A stretch of 7,676 nucleotides of DNA, from contig DSBF01000545.1 of assembly GCA_011049495.1 (NCBI GenBank), positions 1 through 7,676 on the forward strand, in the 5' to 3' direction. The DNA comes from Ignavibacteria bacterium. GTDB taxonomy: Bacteria > Bacteroidota > Ignavibacteria > Ignavibacteriales > Melioribacteraceae. Within the stretch, counting starts at the first letter, position 1, and each line of letters starts with the position of its first letter. Position numbers and translations under genes: made by a program. Shown here in pieces: positions 1 to 7,143 of this stretch. The notes under the pieces were generated by a model. That model searched no databases, was not told the origin of the DNA, and saw nothing but the letters and a program-made list of their open reading frames with translations.

Positions 1-435
1 CCCATGTTCAATAATCACTCTAACAAACTTCAATATAGTTTGCAAACATAAAAATATTAAGTAAATGCAAAATAGGTTAATGATAATATTTCTAGTTCTC
101 ACCTGATTATTATCAAATTTAGAAGTAATTTGATAGGCCAAGAACGAAGCAACAATAGAAAAATAATTTCCCCACCACCCTTCATATGTGATTGTATACA
201 ATAAAGGTACAAATATAAGAAATAGTCTAAATAAAAATATAAGACTAATTTCATCAATATGAACCTTAAAATGATAATACTTAATACTCAATAATACAAC
301 AGTAGAATACAATACAAGCAGAATAACAGTTCGCGGCGCTCTTATTAAGAAGAATAAACCTTCATCCTCATTACTAATAAAAAGCGTGGTAAATAAAAAT
401 AAAATAAGAAATAATAATTTTGGGTTCTTATACAT
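1..435 (-). CDS. Polytopic membrane protein, N-terminal part; probable O-antigen polymerase (Wzy-like)
   Basis: Manual translation gives an uninterrupted frame of 145 codons from an ATG at 435-433 to the window edge, so the gene is cut off at its C-terminal side. The protein is very hydrophobic, with likely membrane segments at about residues 6-20, 37-53, 64-83, 91-105 and 116-136, separated by short loops rich in Lys, Arg, Asp and Asn. Wzy polymerases diverge too much to be recognised by motif. The call rests on topology, extreme AT-richness and position at the end of a glycosyltransferase/nucleotide-sugar operon. A Wzx flippase or another acyl/polymer membrane enzyme remains possible. The ATG follows the previous stop by 2 nt (TAAATATG) without a clear Shine-Dalgarno, so it may rely on coupled re-initiation. 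An in-frame ATG at 450-448 would add five residues and overlap the upstream gene by 13 nt. Confidence 0.6.
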   Translation of the reverse strand, partial: MYKNPKLLFLILFLFTTLFISNEDEGLFFLIRAPRTVILLVLYSTVVLLSIKYYHFKVHIDEISLIFLFRLFLIFVPLLYTITYEGWWGNYFSIVASFLAYQITSKFDNNQVRTRNIIINLFCIYLIFLCLQTILKFVRVIIEHG

Positions 436-437
436 AT

Positions 438-1430
438 TTAATACGACCATATTTTTTTTAGCACTTCAACTAGTGCAGCTGAATTAGATTCATTAAAACT
501 TAATATATTTGAACAAATGTTTTCTAATTCAGATGAGTATTCAGATTTCAATATCACCATAGGTGTCCTAAACTTTTCGGCCTCTCTTAATGGTAACCCA
601 ATTGTTTCAATAAGAGAAGGAAACAGCAATACTGATTTTGAATAATAATCAAAGACCGCCTCGCGGCTCAATCTGCCGACAAATTTAATCGGAAGAGAAT
701 ACTTTTGCACAATTTTATATAAGCGGCTTATATGATTGTTCTCATTGGAAGAAAGTGTAAAAATGACTTCATAATCATCAAATCCCTCTTTTTTCAACTG
801 CAGGCAAGCCTCTATAACAACTGAATGATTCTTAAACCTCTCTCCGCTGGCTGGATAGAAAAAAGTGCGCATACTTTTATGAGTTTTTCTAAACTTTTTT
901 GAAGATGTGATATTGATATCTGGCGGAACAACTTTAACTTTTTCAGGATCCAGCTTTAACTTATCAACGAGCAAATCTTTGAACCATTTTACTTGAACAT
1001 AAATCTTATTAGCACGTCTGGCAGAATTTTTCATGAATAACCCTATGACATTCTGATAAACCCACAATCTAAAATCTTTCAAGATTGAAAATTTAATTTC
1101 AGAAAATGGAATCGCATTATGCAAATATAAATGTTGTTCAATATCCACTCGAGGAATAATGATATTTTGCAATGATAACACATAATCCGGCTGGAATTTC
1201 TCAACTATCTTAGGTGCAATAAAATAGTCAAAATATATTCTATGTGCCCAGCTTTTTTTCACCCATGGGTATTTACATACTTTAATATTATTTGTTTCAA
1301 CCAAATCTATTCGACTCACCACAAAACAATACTGATTGCGTTCATCAGTTCTATATTTTTCATAAAATTCTTTTAATATTGTTAATGCCCCGCCTTCTGT
1401 CGCCGGGACATCAAACACCATGATTCTCAG
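438..1430 (-). CDS. GT4-family glycosyltransferase (GT-B fold, retaining)
   Basis: This cytoplasmic enzyme probably adds one sugar to the lipid-linked repeat unit; donor and acceptor cannot be read from the sequence. Numbered from the CTG start, it is about 330 residues. The N-terminal Rossmann-like half opens with RIMVFDVPATEGGALTIL, whose glycine pair is typical of the nucleotide-sugar/acceptor cleft. The C-terminal half has the strand YPASGERFKNH, then VGRLSREAVFDYY, and a GT4 EX7E motif in SLIETIGLPLREAEKF (E275 and E283). No membrane helix is evident. The start is ambiguous. A TTG at 1442 has no ribosome binding site. An ATG at 1421 lies 14 nt after GGAGG and would cut into the first beta strand. 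The CTG at 1430 sits 5 nt after GGAGG (1440-1436), overlaps the upstream stop as CTGA, and gives the N-terminus expected for the family. I prefer CTG, but the codon is rare. Confidence 0.85.
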   Translation of the reverse strand: MRIMVFDVPATEGGALTILKEFYEKYRTDERNQYCFVVSRIDLVETNNIKVCKYPWVKKSWAHRIYFDYFIAPKIVEKFQPDYVLSLQNIIIPRVDIEQHLYLHNAIPFSEIKFSILKDFRLWVYQNVIGLFMKNSARRANKIYVQVKWFKDLLVDKLKLDPEKVKVVPPDINITSSKKFRKTHKSMRTFFYPASGERFKNHSVVIEACLQLKKEGFDDYEVIFTLSSNENNHISRLYKIVQKYSLPIKFVGRLSREAVFDYYSKSVLLFPSLIETIGLPLREAEKFRTPMVILKSEYSSELENICSNILSFNESNSAALVEVLKKIWSY

Positions 1431-2554
1431 AATTTCCTCCAAACCATTCGATTTACGATACTAGTATAACTTTGAATTAGTTTAACTACTTTTGCACTAA
1501 CATTTCCATCTATATAGTCAGAGACTTGACTCCCTACATCATTGTTTCCTGCCATATGAATCGCCAAATCAACTGATTGTAAGACATTCTCGCTTGTAAT
1601 GCTCCCGATTATTAAATTCCCTTTGTCGAGAGCTTCAGGCCTTTCAGTGCTTGTTCTGATAGATACTGCAGGAAACTTGAAGAAGGAAGCTTCCTCTGCC
1701 AATGTTCCGCTGTCGGAAACAACGCAAAGGGCATGTTTTTGAAGAGAGATATAATCAAAAAACCCAAACGGCTCTAAACTTCTAACATTCCTGTGAAATT
1801 CAAAGTGGCGTTTTTCGATATATTGTTTGCTACGGGGATGTGTGCTGTAGATCACAGGCATATTATACTTATCTGCCAAAACATTAACGGCATTCATCAG
1901 ATCAATGAAATTTTTCTCATTATCAATGTTTTCCTCACGATGTGCTGAAAGCAAAATATATTCCTTTTTTTTAAGCTCTAAATTGTGCAGAATGGTACTC
2001 TTCTCGATTTCCTTCTCATATCGACTCAATATTTCAGCCATAGGTGATCCGACCACAAACGTTCGATCTCTTGGAGCAGCTTCATTGTTCAAATACCTCC
2101 TGGCATGCTCTGTATAACACAAATTGACATCACTCACGTGATCAACAATACGCCGGTTAATCTCTTCAGGTAAATTCTCATCAAAGCATCTATTCCCTGC
2201 TTCCATATGAAATACAGGTATTTTAAGACGTTTTGCAGATATTACACATAGGCACGAGTTTGTATCACCGAGAACAAGCAATGCATCGGGTTTTAGTTTT
2301 GCCAGAAGTTCATATGACTTCGATATGACATTTCCCATCGTCTGCCCTAAATTATCCCCGACAACATTCAGATAATGATCCGGCTCTCTCAAACCCAAAT
2401 CATTGAAAAAAACTTCATTCAAAGAATAATCGTAATTTTGGCCGGTATGAACAAGGGTATGATCATAGTATTGGTCACACTTCTTAATAATCTCTGATAA
2501 TTTTATGACTTCCGGTCGAGTTCCAACTATCGTCATCAGCTTTAACTTTGACAT
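1427..2554 (-). CDS. Non-hydrolysing UDP-GlcNAc 2-epimerase family enzyme, CapG/FnlC/WbjD/QnlB branch
   Basis: The 375-residue protein has the WecB-type GT-B epimerase fold and normal family length. Visible family elements are GTRPEVIKLS (residues 11-20), HTGQNYD (36-42), GDTNS with D98, HMEAGNRCFDENLPEEINRR (116-135), SAHREEN with H205, SDSGTLAEEAS (280-290) and ERPEALDKGN (304-313). The EAGNRCFDE form, in place of the EAGLRTGD seen in WecB, points to the subgroup that epimerises C2 of UDP-2-acetamido-2,6-dideoxy-L-hexoses. It would be the last step, giving UDP-L-FucNAc (from the L-talo sugar, PneNAc) or UDP-L-QuiNAc (from UDP-L-RhaNAc). The start ATG is preceded by AAAGGGGGATT, and the gene follows the reductase gene by 9 nt. 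Its last three nucleotides form the CTGA junction with the next glycosyltransferase. Family assignment is secure; the exact substrate depends on the preceding reductase and epimerase. Confidence 0.93.
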   Translation of the reverse strand: MSKLKLMTIVGTRPEVIKLSEIIKKCDQYYDHTLVHTGQNYDYSLNEVFFNDLGLREPDHYLNVVGDNLGQTMGNVISKSYELLAKLKPDALLVLGDTNSCLCVISAKRLKIPVFHMEAGNRCFDENLPEEINRRIVDHVSDVNLCYTEHARRYLNNEAAPRDRTFVVGSPMAEILSRYEKEIEKSTILHNLELKKKEYILLSAHREENIDNEKNFIDLMNAVNVLADKYNMPVIYSTHPRSKQYIEKRHFEFHRNVRSLEPFGFFDYISLQKHALCVVSDSGTLAEEASFFKFPAVSIRTSTERPEALDKGNLIIGSITSENVLQSVDLAIHMAGNNDVGSQVSDYIDGNVSAKVVKLIQSYTSIVNRMVWRKF

Positions 2555-2563
2555 AATCCCCCT

Positions 2564-3418
2564 TTATTCGAAATAATGTGGATAAAGCTCTTGATGGTCT
2601 CTTATCCACTTAACCATTTCGATTATCATCGTTTCATAATCCGGCACTTTGAATCTAAAATCTTTCCTTGTATTAATGAGAGATTTATCCAATTTGACTT
2701 TATCCGAAGGCTCAATGGCAACTTTATTGCTTCTCATATGCTTGTTGAACAATTGCAATAAATCATACTTGCTGATTTTTGTATTATTGACAAGATTGTA
2801 AATCCCTGAGAGATCCTGGTTAATTGCTGACTCCATTGCTTTAGCAAGTGTTAAGGTTGTAACACCTGTCCAAAGGGCTTTTGAGTAACCTTGTAACGGG
2901 CCATTCTGTTTCATAAACCAGTTAAACAGGCCAATACCATCTCTATTCATATCCGGCCCAATGATGGAATTTCTAAAAGTTAGGTTTTTATTATCATCTA
3001 CTTCCCCCAAGGCTTTTGTTCTATCATAAAAAGATTCACCGTCACGAAAACTTTTCTCGGTATAATTTCCAGTTTTCCCAGAAAAAACACAATCTGTGCT
3101 CATATGAATGAGTTTTGAGTCAGAATCTTTTAACTGTTCAGCGATGAAGTGAGGAAGAAAACTGTTCAGGTAAACAGAATCAGCTTTCTTATCGTCGCAA
3201 TCGGTATTCAGCAGTCCAATGCAATTAATAACAACATCGTAATGATTCTTTCTGAATAATGACTCCATGTAGTTTTTATCAAGAGCATTCCCGACAATAT
3301 TTTTTAGAAATTTAAAGGGGGTAAGAGTAAAGGCTGTTACATCATAATTCCTTTCGGAAAAATAGAGTGAGATCACATGGCCAGCCATACCATTGCCACC
3401 TAAGACTAAAACTTTCAT
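2564..3418 (-). CDS. RmlD-type SDR sugar-nucleotide 4-reductase (WbvR/QnlA-like, or CapF without its cupin domain)
   Basis: This 284-residue extended short-chain dehydrogenase probably reduces the C4 keto group of the UDP-4-keto-6-deoxy-L-HexNAc made by the dehydratase, using NAD(P)H. The nucleotide-binding glycine motif is VLGGNGMAGH (residues 5-14). The STDCVFSGKTGNYTE block (107-121) supplies the catalytic Ser/Thr, and YDRTK supplies Y131 and K135 of the YxxxK pair. The C-terminal substrate-binding part includes LYNLVNN-like GIYNLVNNTKISKYDLL (205-221). Staphylococcal CapF is about 369 residues because a cupin epimerase domain is fused at its C-terminus. That domain is absent here, and the protein has the length of RmlD and WbvR/QnlA. 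The ATG overlaps the upstream stop as TAATG and has a good AGGTGAG ribosome binding site 7 nt away. Reductase function is likely; the C3/C4 stereochemistry of the product is inferred only. Confidence 0.87.
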   Translation of the reverse strand: MKVLVLGGNGMAGHVISLYFSERNYDVTAFTLTPFKFLKNIVGNALDKNYMESLFRKNHYDVVINCIGLLNTDCDDKKADSVYLNSFLPHFIAEQLKDSDSKLIHMSTDCVFSGKTGNYTEKSFRDGESFYDRTKALGEVDDNKNLTFRNSIIGPDMNRDGIGLFNWFMKQNGPLQGYSKALWTGVTTLTLAKAMESAINQDLSGIYNLVNNTKISKYDLLQLFNKHMRSNKVAIEPSDKVKLDKSLINTRKDFRFKVPDYETMIIEMVKWIRDHQELYPHYFE

Positions 3419-4350
3419 TATTTTCTCACCTCATTATTTTTATACCACTGAATATACTCGGATAATCCTTCATCTAACTGTATTTTAGGTATAAAACCAA
3501 TAGCTTGCTTTACTAAGTGGTTATCTGCTTTACAGTGTTTCACATCGGCTGTTCTCTCAGGCTCATATTTGATATCTACTACTCGCCCAGATATTTCTAG
3601 CATCCTTTTAGCTAGATTATTAATAGATATACTAGATCCACTTCCAAGATTAAATAACGCTGTCTTACTGCATTTGATAGCAGATATGTAGTTCGCTACA
3701 GCAACATCTTTTACATTAACAAAATCTCTTGTCTGTTCTCCATCCCCGTAGATAGTTAATGGTTCATTATTAAATATTTTATGCGCAAAAATGGGAATTA
3801 CATTTCCATATACATCATATCTCTGGTTAACTCCGTAAATATTAAAATATCTTAAACAGATTCCAATAATACCATAAACGTTCCCATAAGTCATTATCAT
3901 TTTTTCAGCGGCGAGCTTGCTAACTCCATATGGAGAATCAGCGTTTTGAGGATGATCCTCTCTTATAGTATCTGTTGCTAACTCACCAAAAATCGCTGCA
4001 GAGGATGAATAAATAATTTTTCTTACTGAATGCTTTCTCATGCCTTCAAGCAAATTGATAGTTCCGAGTATATTTACTTCAGAGTCGAGCTGAGGGTGAT
4101 CAATTGATCTTTGTCTCCCTACAGAGGCTGCCAAATGAAATACAGCATCAATTCCTTTGCATGCTTTAAAAAGAGCATCCTGGTTAAGGATATCATCATG
4201 TATAAACTCAATATCTTTATCTTCAATGTTTTTCAAATATCCTGATGACAAATTATCATATACCCGAACTTTGATCCTCTTCTTTATTAGGTAATCAACA
4301 ACATTTGATCCAATAAAACCAGCCCCCCCTGTTACTAATGCTCTTTTCAT
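3418..4350 (-). CDS. GalE-like NAD-dependent UDP-sugar 4-epimerase (extended SDR)
   Basis: The 310-residue protein is a typical extended SDR. It has TGGAGFIG (residues 7-14) for NAD binding, Asp32 at the end of beta 2 for the adenosine ribose, HLAASVG (72-78), the catalytic-serine strand YSSSAAIFGE (114-123), YGVSK with Y141 and K145, the LRYFNIYG strand, and a GDGEQTRDFVNVKDV block near the substrate site. These features place it among UDP-glucose/UDP-GlcNAc 4-epimerases (GalE, Gne, WbpP) and their decarboxylase/dehydratase relatives. Specificity for Gal, GalNAc or uronic forms cannot be settled by eye. The ATG at 4350 shares its A with the upstream TAA (TAATG) and lies 8 nt after AAGGA. An ATG three codons earlier, at 4359, would start on top of that site and is less likely. 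The gene interrupts the dehydratase-reductase-2-epimerase trio but is not required by the known trio chemistry, so it probably feeds a second sugar into the repeat unit. Confidence 0.87.
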   Translation of the reverse strand: MKRALVTGGAGFIGSNVVDYLIKKRIKVRVYDNLSSGYLKNIEDKDIEFIHDDILNQDALFKACKGIDAVFHLAASVGRQRSIDHPQLDSEVNILGTINLLEGMRKHSVRKIIYSSSAAIFGELATDTIREDHPQNADSPYGVSKLAAEKMIMTYGNVYGIIGICLRYFNIYGVNQRYDVYGNVIPIFAHKIFNNEPLTIYGDGEQTRDFVNVKDVAVANYISAIKCSKTALFNLGSGSSISINNLAKRMLEISGRVVDIKYEPERTADVKHCKADNHLVKQAIGFIPKIQLDEGLSEYIQWYKNNEVRK

Positions 4351-5366
4351 TATACCCATCCTTCAATTTCAAGTTTTATATAATCCAACTCCATTAACTT
4401 TTCTTTTACTGCCTCCACATCCAACCTTTGTGTATTATGTGAAGTATACTCATGTTCTGTAGAAAGCTTTTCATCTCCTTCAACGAAGTATTTATCATAG
4501 TTTAAGCCTCTTTTATCAGCAGAGACTTGAAAGTAATTACCCATATCTTTTGCCGTTAAATACTCTTCTTTTGTCAGTAAAGTCTCATAGAGCTTCTCTC
4601 CATGTCTGGTGCCGATAACCTTTATTTCATTATCAGCTTTAAAAAGCTCCTTTATGGCCTGAGCCAGATCAGCGATTGTAGATGCCGGAGCTTTTTGAAC
4701 CATAAGATCTCCTGCTTGTGCATGTTTGAAGGCAAAGACAACGAGCTCAACCGCCTCTTCCAGGCTCATCAGAAACCTAGTCATCTCCGGGTTAGTCACT
4801 GTCAATGGTTGTCCGGATTTTATTTGTTCAACAAAAAGAGGAATGACAGAGCCTCTGGAAGCCATGACATTCCCATAACGCGTCCCGCATATCAATGTCT
4901 TTTCCGGATCGACTGTTTTTGATTTTGCCATAAATACTTTTTCCATCATGGCCTTAGATATCCCCATGGCATTAATGGGATAAGCAGCTTTATCCGTTGA
5001 TAAGCAGATGACTTTCTTAACTCCATATTCAATGGCAGCCGTCAAAACATTATCTGTTCCCAACACATTCGTCTTCACAGCTTCCAAAGGGAAAAACTCA
5101 CATGAGGGGACTTGCTTCAATGCCGCTGCGTGGAAGATATAATCAACTCCGTTCATAACATTTCGTACACTTTGAATATCTCTCACATCACCGATATAAA
5201 ACTTCAACTTATCATTTTTGTATTCTTTCCGCATGTCTTCTTGTTTTTTTTCATCTCTCGAAAAGATCCGAATCTCTTTGACCGGAGTATGTAAAAACCT
5301 TTTCATGACAGCGTGCCCAAAAGAACCGGTCCCGCCGGTAATAAGAAGAGTGTTTCCCCTGAACAT
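4350..5366 (-). CDS. UDP-GlcNAc 4,6-dehydratase (5-epimerising), CapE/FnlA/WbjB family
   Basis: This 338-residue SDR catalyses the committed step from UDP-GlcNAc to a UDP-2-acetamido-2,6-dideoxy-L-4-hexulose. The order of motifs matches the family: TGGTGSFG (residues 10-17) for NAD(P), FSRDEKKQEDM (35-45), GDVRD (59-63), HAAALKQVPSCEF (79-91), LSTDKAAYPINAMGISK (122-138), then RHGEKLYETLLTKEE and SADKRGLNYDKY and a terminal EYTSHNTQRLDVE block. The last three blocks mark the CapE/FnlA branch rather than the flagellin PseB/FlaA1 branch. As in that branch, the SDR YxxxK has Met for Tyr (M134, K138), while TDK with K126 is retained. The gene has its own strong ribosome binding site (AAGGAGG, 4 nt before ATG) and a 20-nt gap from the upstream gene. 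This suggests good independent translation. Its last base is shared with the next gene's start. Confidence 0.93.
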   Translation of the reverse strand: MFRGNTLLITGGTGSFGHAVMKRFLHTPVKEIRIFSRDEKKQEDMRKEYKNDKLKFYIGDVRDIQSVRNVMNGVDYIFHAAALKQVPSCEFFPLEAVKTNVLGTDNVLTAAIEYGVKKVICLSTDKAAYPINAMGISKAMMEKVFMAKSKTVDPEKTLICGTRYGNVMASRGSVIPLFVEQIKSGQPLTVTNPEMTRFLMSLEEAVELVVFAFKHAQAGDLMVQKAPASTIADLAQAIKELFKADNEIKVIGTRHGEKLYETLLTKEEYLTAKDMGNYFQVSADKRGLNYDKYFVEGDEKLSTEHEYTSHNTQRLDVEAVKEKLMELDYIKLEIEGWV

Positions 5367-5386
5367 TTTACCTCCTTAATCAAATA

Positions 5387-6601
5387 TTATTGACCTAAAT
5401 ACTTGTCCATTTCATCAAGAAGTCTTTCTTTGTTGAAGTATTCTTGATAATATGTAAATGCATTTTCTCCCATTAGTTTTAACTCAACTACCGAAAGTGC
5501 AATAAATTTCTTAATGGCTTTAACAAACTGAGGCACATCTTCGGCAGGAGAAGTAAATCCAGCTTTTGCTTCTTCGATAATATCTTTTACTTCACCGTCT
5601 GCTGATAAAAGTATCGGTTTCCCGCATGCAAGATATGATTGTGTTTTAGCCGGAATTTGCATTGAAAAAATAGGGCTCTTTTTCAAAGTGATTAGAGCGA
5701 CATCCGCGGCAGCCATATACTCAGGAATTATTTTTGCAGGCTGTCTTGGAATAAAGTTAAAATACTCATCAACTTTATATTTTCTGATTAACTCTACCAG
5801 TCTGACTTTAAATCTCCCATCGCCGATTATATTAAATCGGATGGGAAGTCCCTCCTTTTTTAACACTAGAGCAGCTTCTGGCAATATCCCTAGTCCCTGG
5901 GCCTCACCGATATTTCCTGCAAATAGAATATTGAGTTTTTCATCTCTAGTTATTGCTGAAATATCCACTGTATTTTTCATCAATGGTTTGTAATAATCCT
6001 CGGCATACTGGGGCCAATACTGAATTTTATCTTTTGGAACTCCTCTACTTTCTATTGCCAAAACAAACCCTTTTGAAGTTACAAAAATGTTTTTACAATT
6101 ATTATAAATGTATTGAACCATTTTCACAATTGGAGTAATGATTCTTCTACTTTTAATCCCAGTAATTATTTCAACATTTTCAGGCCAAAGATCTTGAACA
6201 TAAATTTGACATATAATATTGCGCCTTTTCGCGAACCATACGCCTGGCAAAGCTTGGGTCATAGGGGATACTTCAAAAATAAAAACTGAATCAGCTTTTA
6301 ATGTAGTAAAATGAGCCCAAAAAAAACCGGATATAACAAAGGAAAAGTAGTTTAAAACAAGCTGAACTCTTGTCTTTCCTCTCGATATCAAAGGGAGCCT
6401 GATAATTTCTATCCCTTTATAATATTCATGTCTTTTTTTAAAATAACCATATCCTGGATAAAACTTACCCTGGGGATAATTTGGGATCCCCGTTATCACA
6501 GTAACCTTATACCCCCTTTTTACCCACTCAGAACAAATATCATTGATACGGAAATTTTCAGGGTAAAACAGCTGAGATATAACTAATATATGCTTCCTCA
6601 A
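5387..6601 (-). CDS. WbuB-like GT4 glycosyltransferase, probable L-FucNAc/L-QuiNAc transferase
   Basis: The 404-residue enzyme has the usual length of the WbuB family, which accompanies FnlABC-type clusters and adds 2-acetamido-2,6-dideoxy-L-hexoses to the lipid-linked acceptor. The N-terminal domain opens with ILVISQLFYPENFRINDI (residues 5-22), followed by ITGIPNYPQGKFYPGYGYF (36-54), both characteristic of WbuB. FEVSPMTQALPG (109-120) and VQDLWPENVE (135-144) follow in the first Rossmann domain. The C-terminal donor domain has NILFAGNIGEAQGL (224-237), IIGDG (258-262), YMAAADVALITLKKSP (295-310), PAKTQSYLACGKPIL (317-331) and GEVKDIIEEAKAGF (336-349). A hydrophobic stretch at about 80-97 may be a peripheral membrane contact. 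The start is a TTG overlapping the upstream stop as TTGA, 5 nt after GGGAG. No ATG gives a complete first strand, so the TTG is well supported. Sugar specificity is inferred from neighbours. Confidence 0.9.
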   Translation of the reverse strand: MRKHILVISQLFYPENFRINDICSEWVKRGYKVTVITGIPNYPQGKFYPGYGYFKKRHEYYKGIEIIRLPLISRGKTRVQLVLNYFSFVISGFFWAHFTTLKADSVFIFEVSPMTQALPGVWFAKRRNIICQIYVQDLWPENVEIITGIKSRRIITPIVKMVQYIYNNCKNIFVTSKGFVLAIESRGVPKDKIQYWPQYAEDYYKPLMKNTVDISAITRDEKLNILFAGNIGEAQGLGILPEAALVLKKEGLPIRFNIIGDGRFKVRLVELIRKYKVDEYFNFIPRQPAKIIPEYMAAADVALITLKKSPIFSMQIPAKTQSYLACGKPILLSADGEVKDIIEEAKAGFTSPAEDVPQFVKAIKKFIALSVVELKLMGENAFTYYQEYFNKERLLDEMDKYLGQ

Positions 6602-7095
6602 TGGTTCTCCCTCATCTCAACAAACTCTCTCCAATAAAAACTTTCATCATCTTCATATTTCACCTCATCGGTGAAATCTTCTTTGCGGCCCCATCCTTTG
6701 AAAAGAGTGGTCGGATGGTTAATAAGCAGGGACTCTTTATCAGGGTCAATGGCTTCAACCACATGGACCAGGCCGGGATAGATAACAAGAAGCTTTGGAT
6801 TATCCTCTCCTGCGATGATGATCTCTTTCTGATGATAGGTCGGGCTTTCCTCACGGCCGTCCCAGACAATGATACGATGAGTTCCCGGTCCCGGAAAGGC
6901 AAAGAGTTCAACCCGTTTATAATGCACATGAGGGCCTCTGTAATATCCGAATTTTGTAAAGGTCACATAGCTCATCGCAGGACGCACATCTTCAGCCAAC
7001 TCATCAATCCGGAACGTCTCCATGAGACAGCCGCGATGGTCAGCATGCTTTTCCAGATCCTTGATAAACAATCCTCTGATAAAACTTTCTTTCAT
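6598..7095 (-). CDS. RmlC-like cupin nucleotide-sugar epimerase/isomerase
   Basis: The 165-residue protein resembles dTDP-4-dehydrorhamnose 3,5-epimerase relatives. It has HADHRGCLMETFRIDEL (residues 17-33, the DxRG-ETFR entry strand of RmlC proteins), then GYYRGPHVHYKRVELFAFPG (50-69). The second block fits cupin motif 1, with His56, His58 and Glu63 as candidate metal ligands. YPGLVHVVEA (106-115) fits cupin motif 2 with His111. Classical RmlC does not need a metal, so these ligands also recall the metal-binding cupin half of CapF. It may epimerise C3 (or C3 and C5) of the 4-keto intermediate before reduction, or act on an unrelated dTDP-sugar; no RmlA, RmlB or RmlD trio is seen here. It is the first gene of the operon, preceded by GGAAG 4 nt before ATG, and ends in the TTGA overlap with the next gene. 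It is visibly more GC-rich than the following genes, which may mean a different origin. Confidence 0.82.
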   Translation of the reverse strand: MKESFIRGLFIKDLEKHADHRGCLMETFRIDELAEDVRPAMSYVTFTKFGYYRGPHVHYKRVELFAFPGPGTHRIIVWDGREESPTYHQKEIIIAGEDNPKLLVIYPGLVHVVEAIDPDKESLLINHPTTLFKGWGRKEDFTDEVKYEDDESFYWREFVEMRENH

Positions 7096-7133
7096 CGACT
7101 TCCTTTCTCCTCGTAGAGGGGTTAAATCTTTCC

Positions 7134-7142
7134 ATTATATCA
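7134..7142 (-). promoter_or_regulatory. Putative extended -10 promoter of the polysaccharide operon
   Basis: On the minus strand the sequence reads TGATATAAT, a perfect TATAAT hexamer (7139-7134) with the TG dinucleotide one base upstream that defines an extended -10 element. At 17 bp spacing the -35 position reads CGACTC, which is unlike TTGACA, as is common for extended -10 promoters. Transcription would begin near 7127 and leave a leader of about 30 nt. That leader contains a small CCTC/GAGG hairpin (7109-7119) and the ribosome binding site of the cupin gene. No other convincing promoter is seen upstream of the operon. The match is by eye. Confidence 0.5.
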
Positions 7143-7143
7143 A

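Noticed and set aside
1427..2554. WecB making UDP-ManNAc for enterobacterial common antigen or teichoic linkage
   Set aside because: The EAGNRCFDE signature and linkage to the dehydratase and reductase favour the 6-deoxy-L-HexNAc 2-epimerase subgroup, and no UDP-ManNAc dehydrogenase is nearby.
4602..4922. A 106-codon plus-strand frame inside the dehydratase gene
   Set aside because: It is antisense to highly conserved CapE-family coding sequence, with no recognisable domain.
4350..5366. PseB/FlaA1-type (pseudaminic acid) dehydratase
   Set aside because: The PSCEF block, MxxxK in place of YxxxK, the C-terminal ADKRGLNYDKY and EYTSHNTQRLDVE blocks and the adjacent 2-epimerase all fit the CapE/FnlA branch. 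No pseudaminic acid genes are present.
6598..7095. WbuC family assignment for the cupin, suggested by the neighbouring WbuB-like gene
   Set aside because: The HADHRG...ETFR strand and the RGPHVH block fit RmlC-like epimerases. The arrangement typical of WbuC proteins is not seen.
6601..7116. A 171-codon open frame on the plus strand opposite the cupin gene
   Set aside because: The minus-strand frame has clear cupin motifs, a ribosome binding site and operon overlap. The plus-strand frame has no recognisable motif, and its length follows from codon composition.
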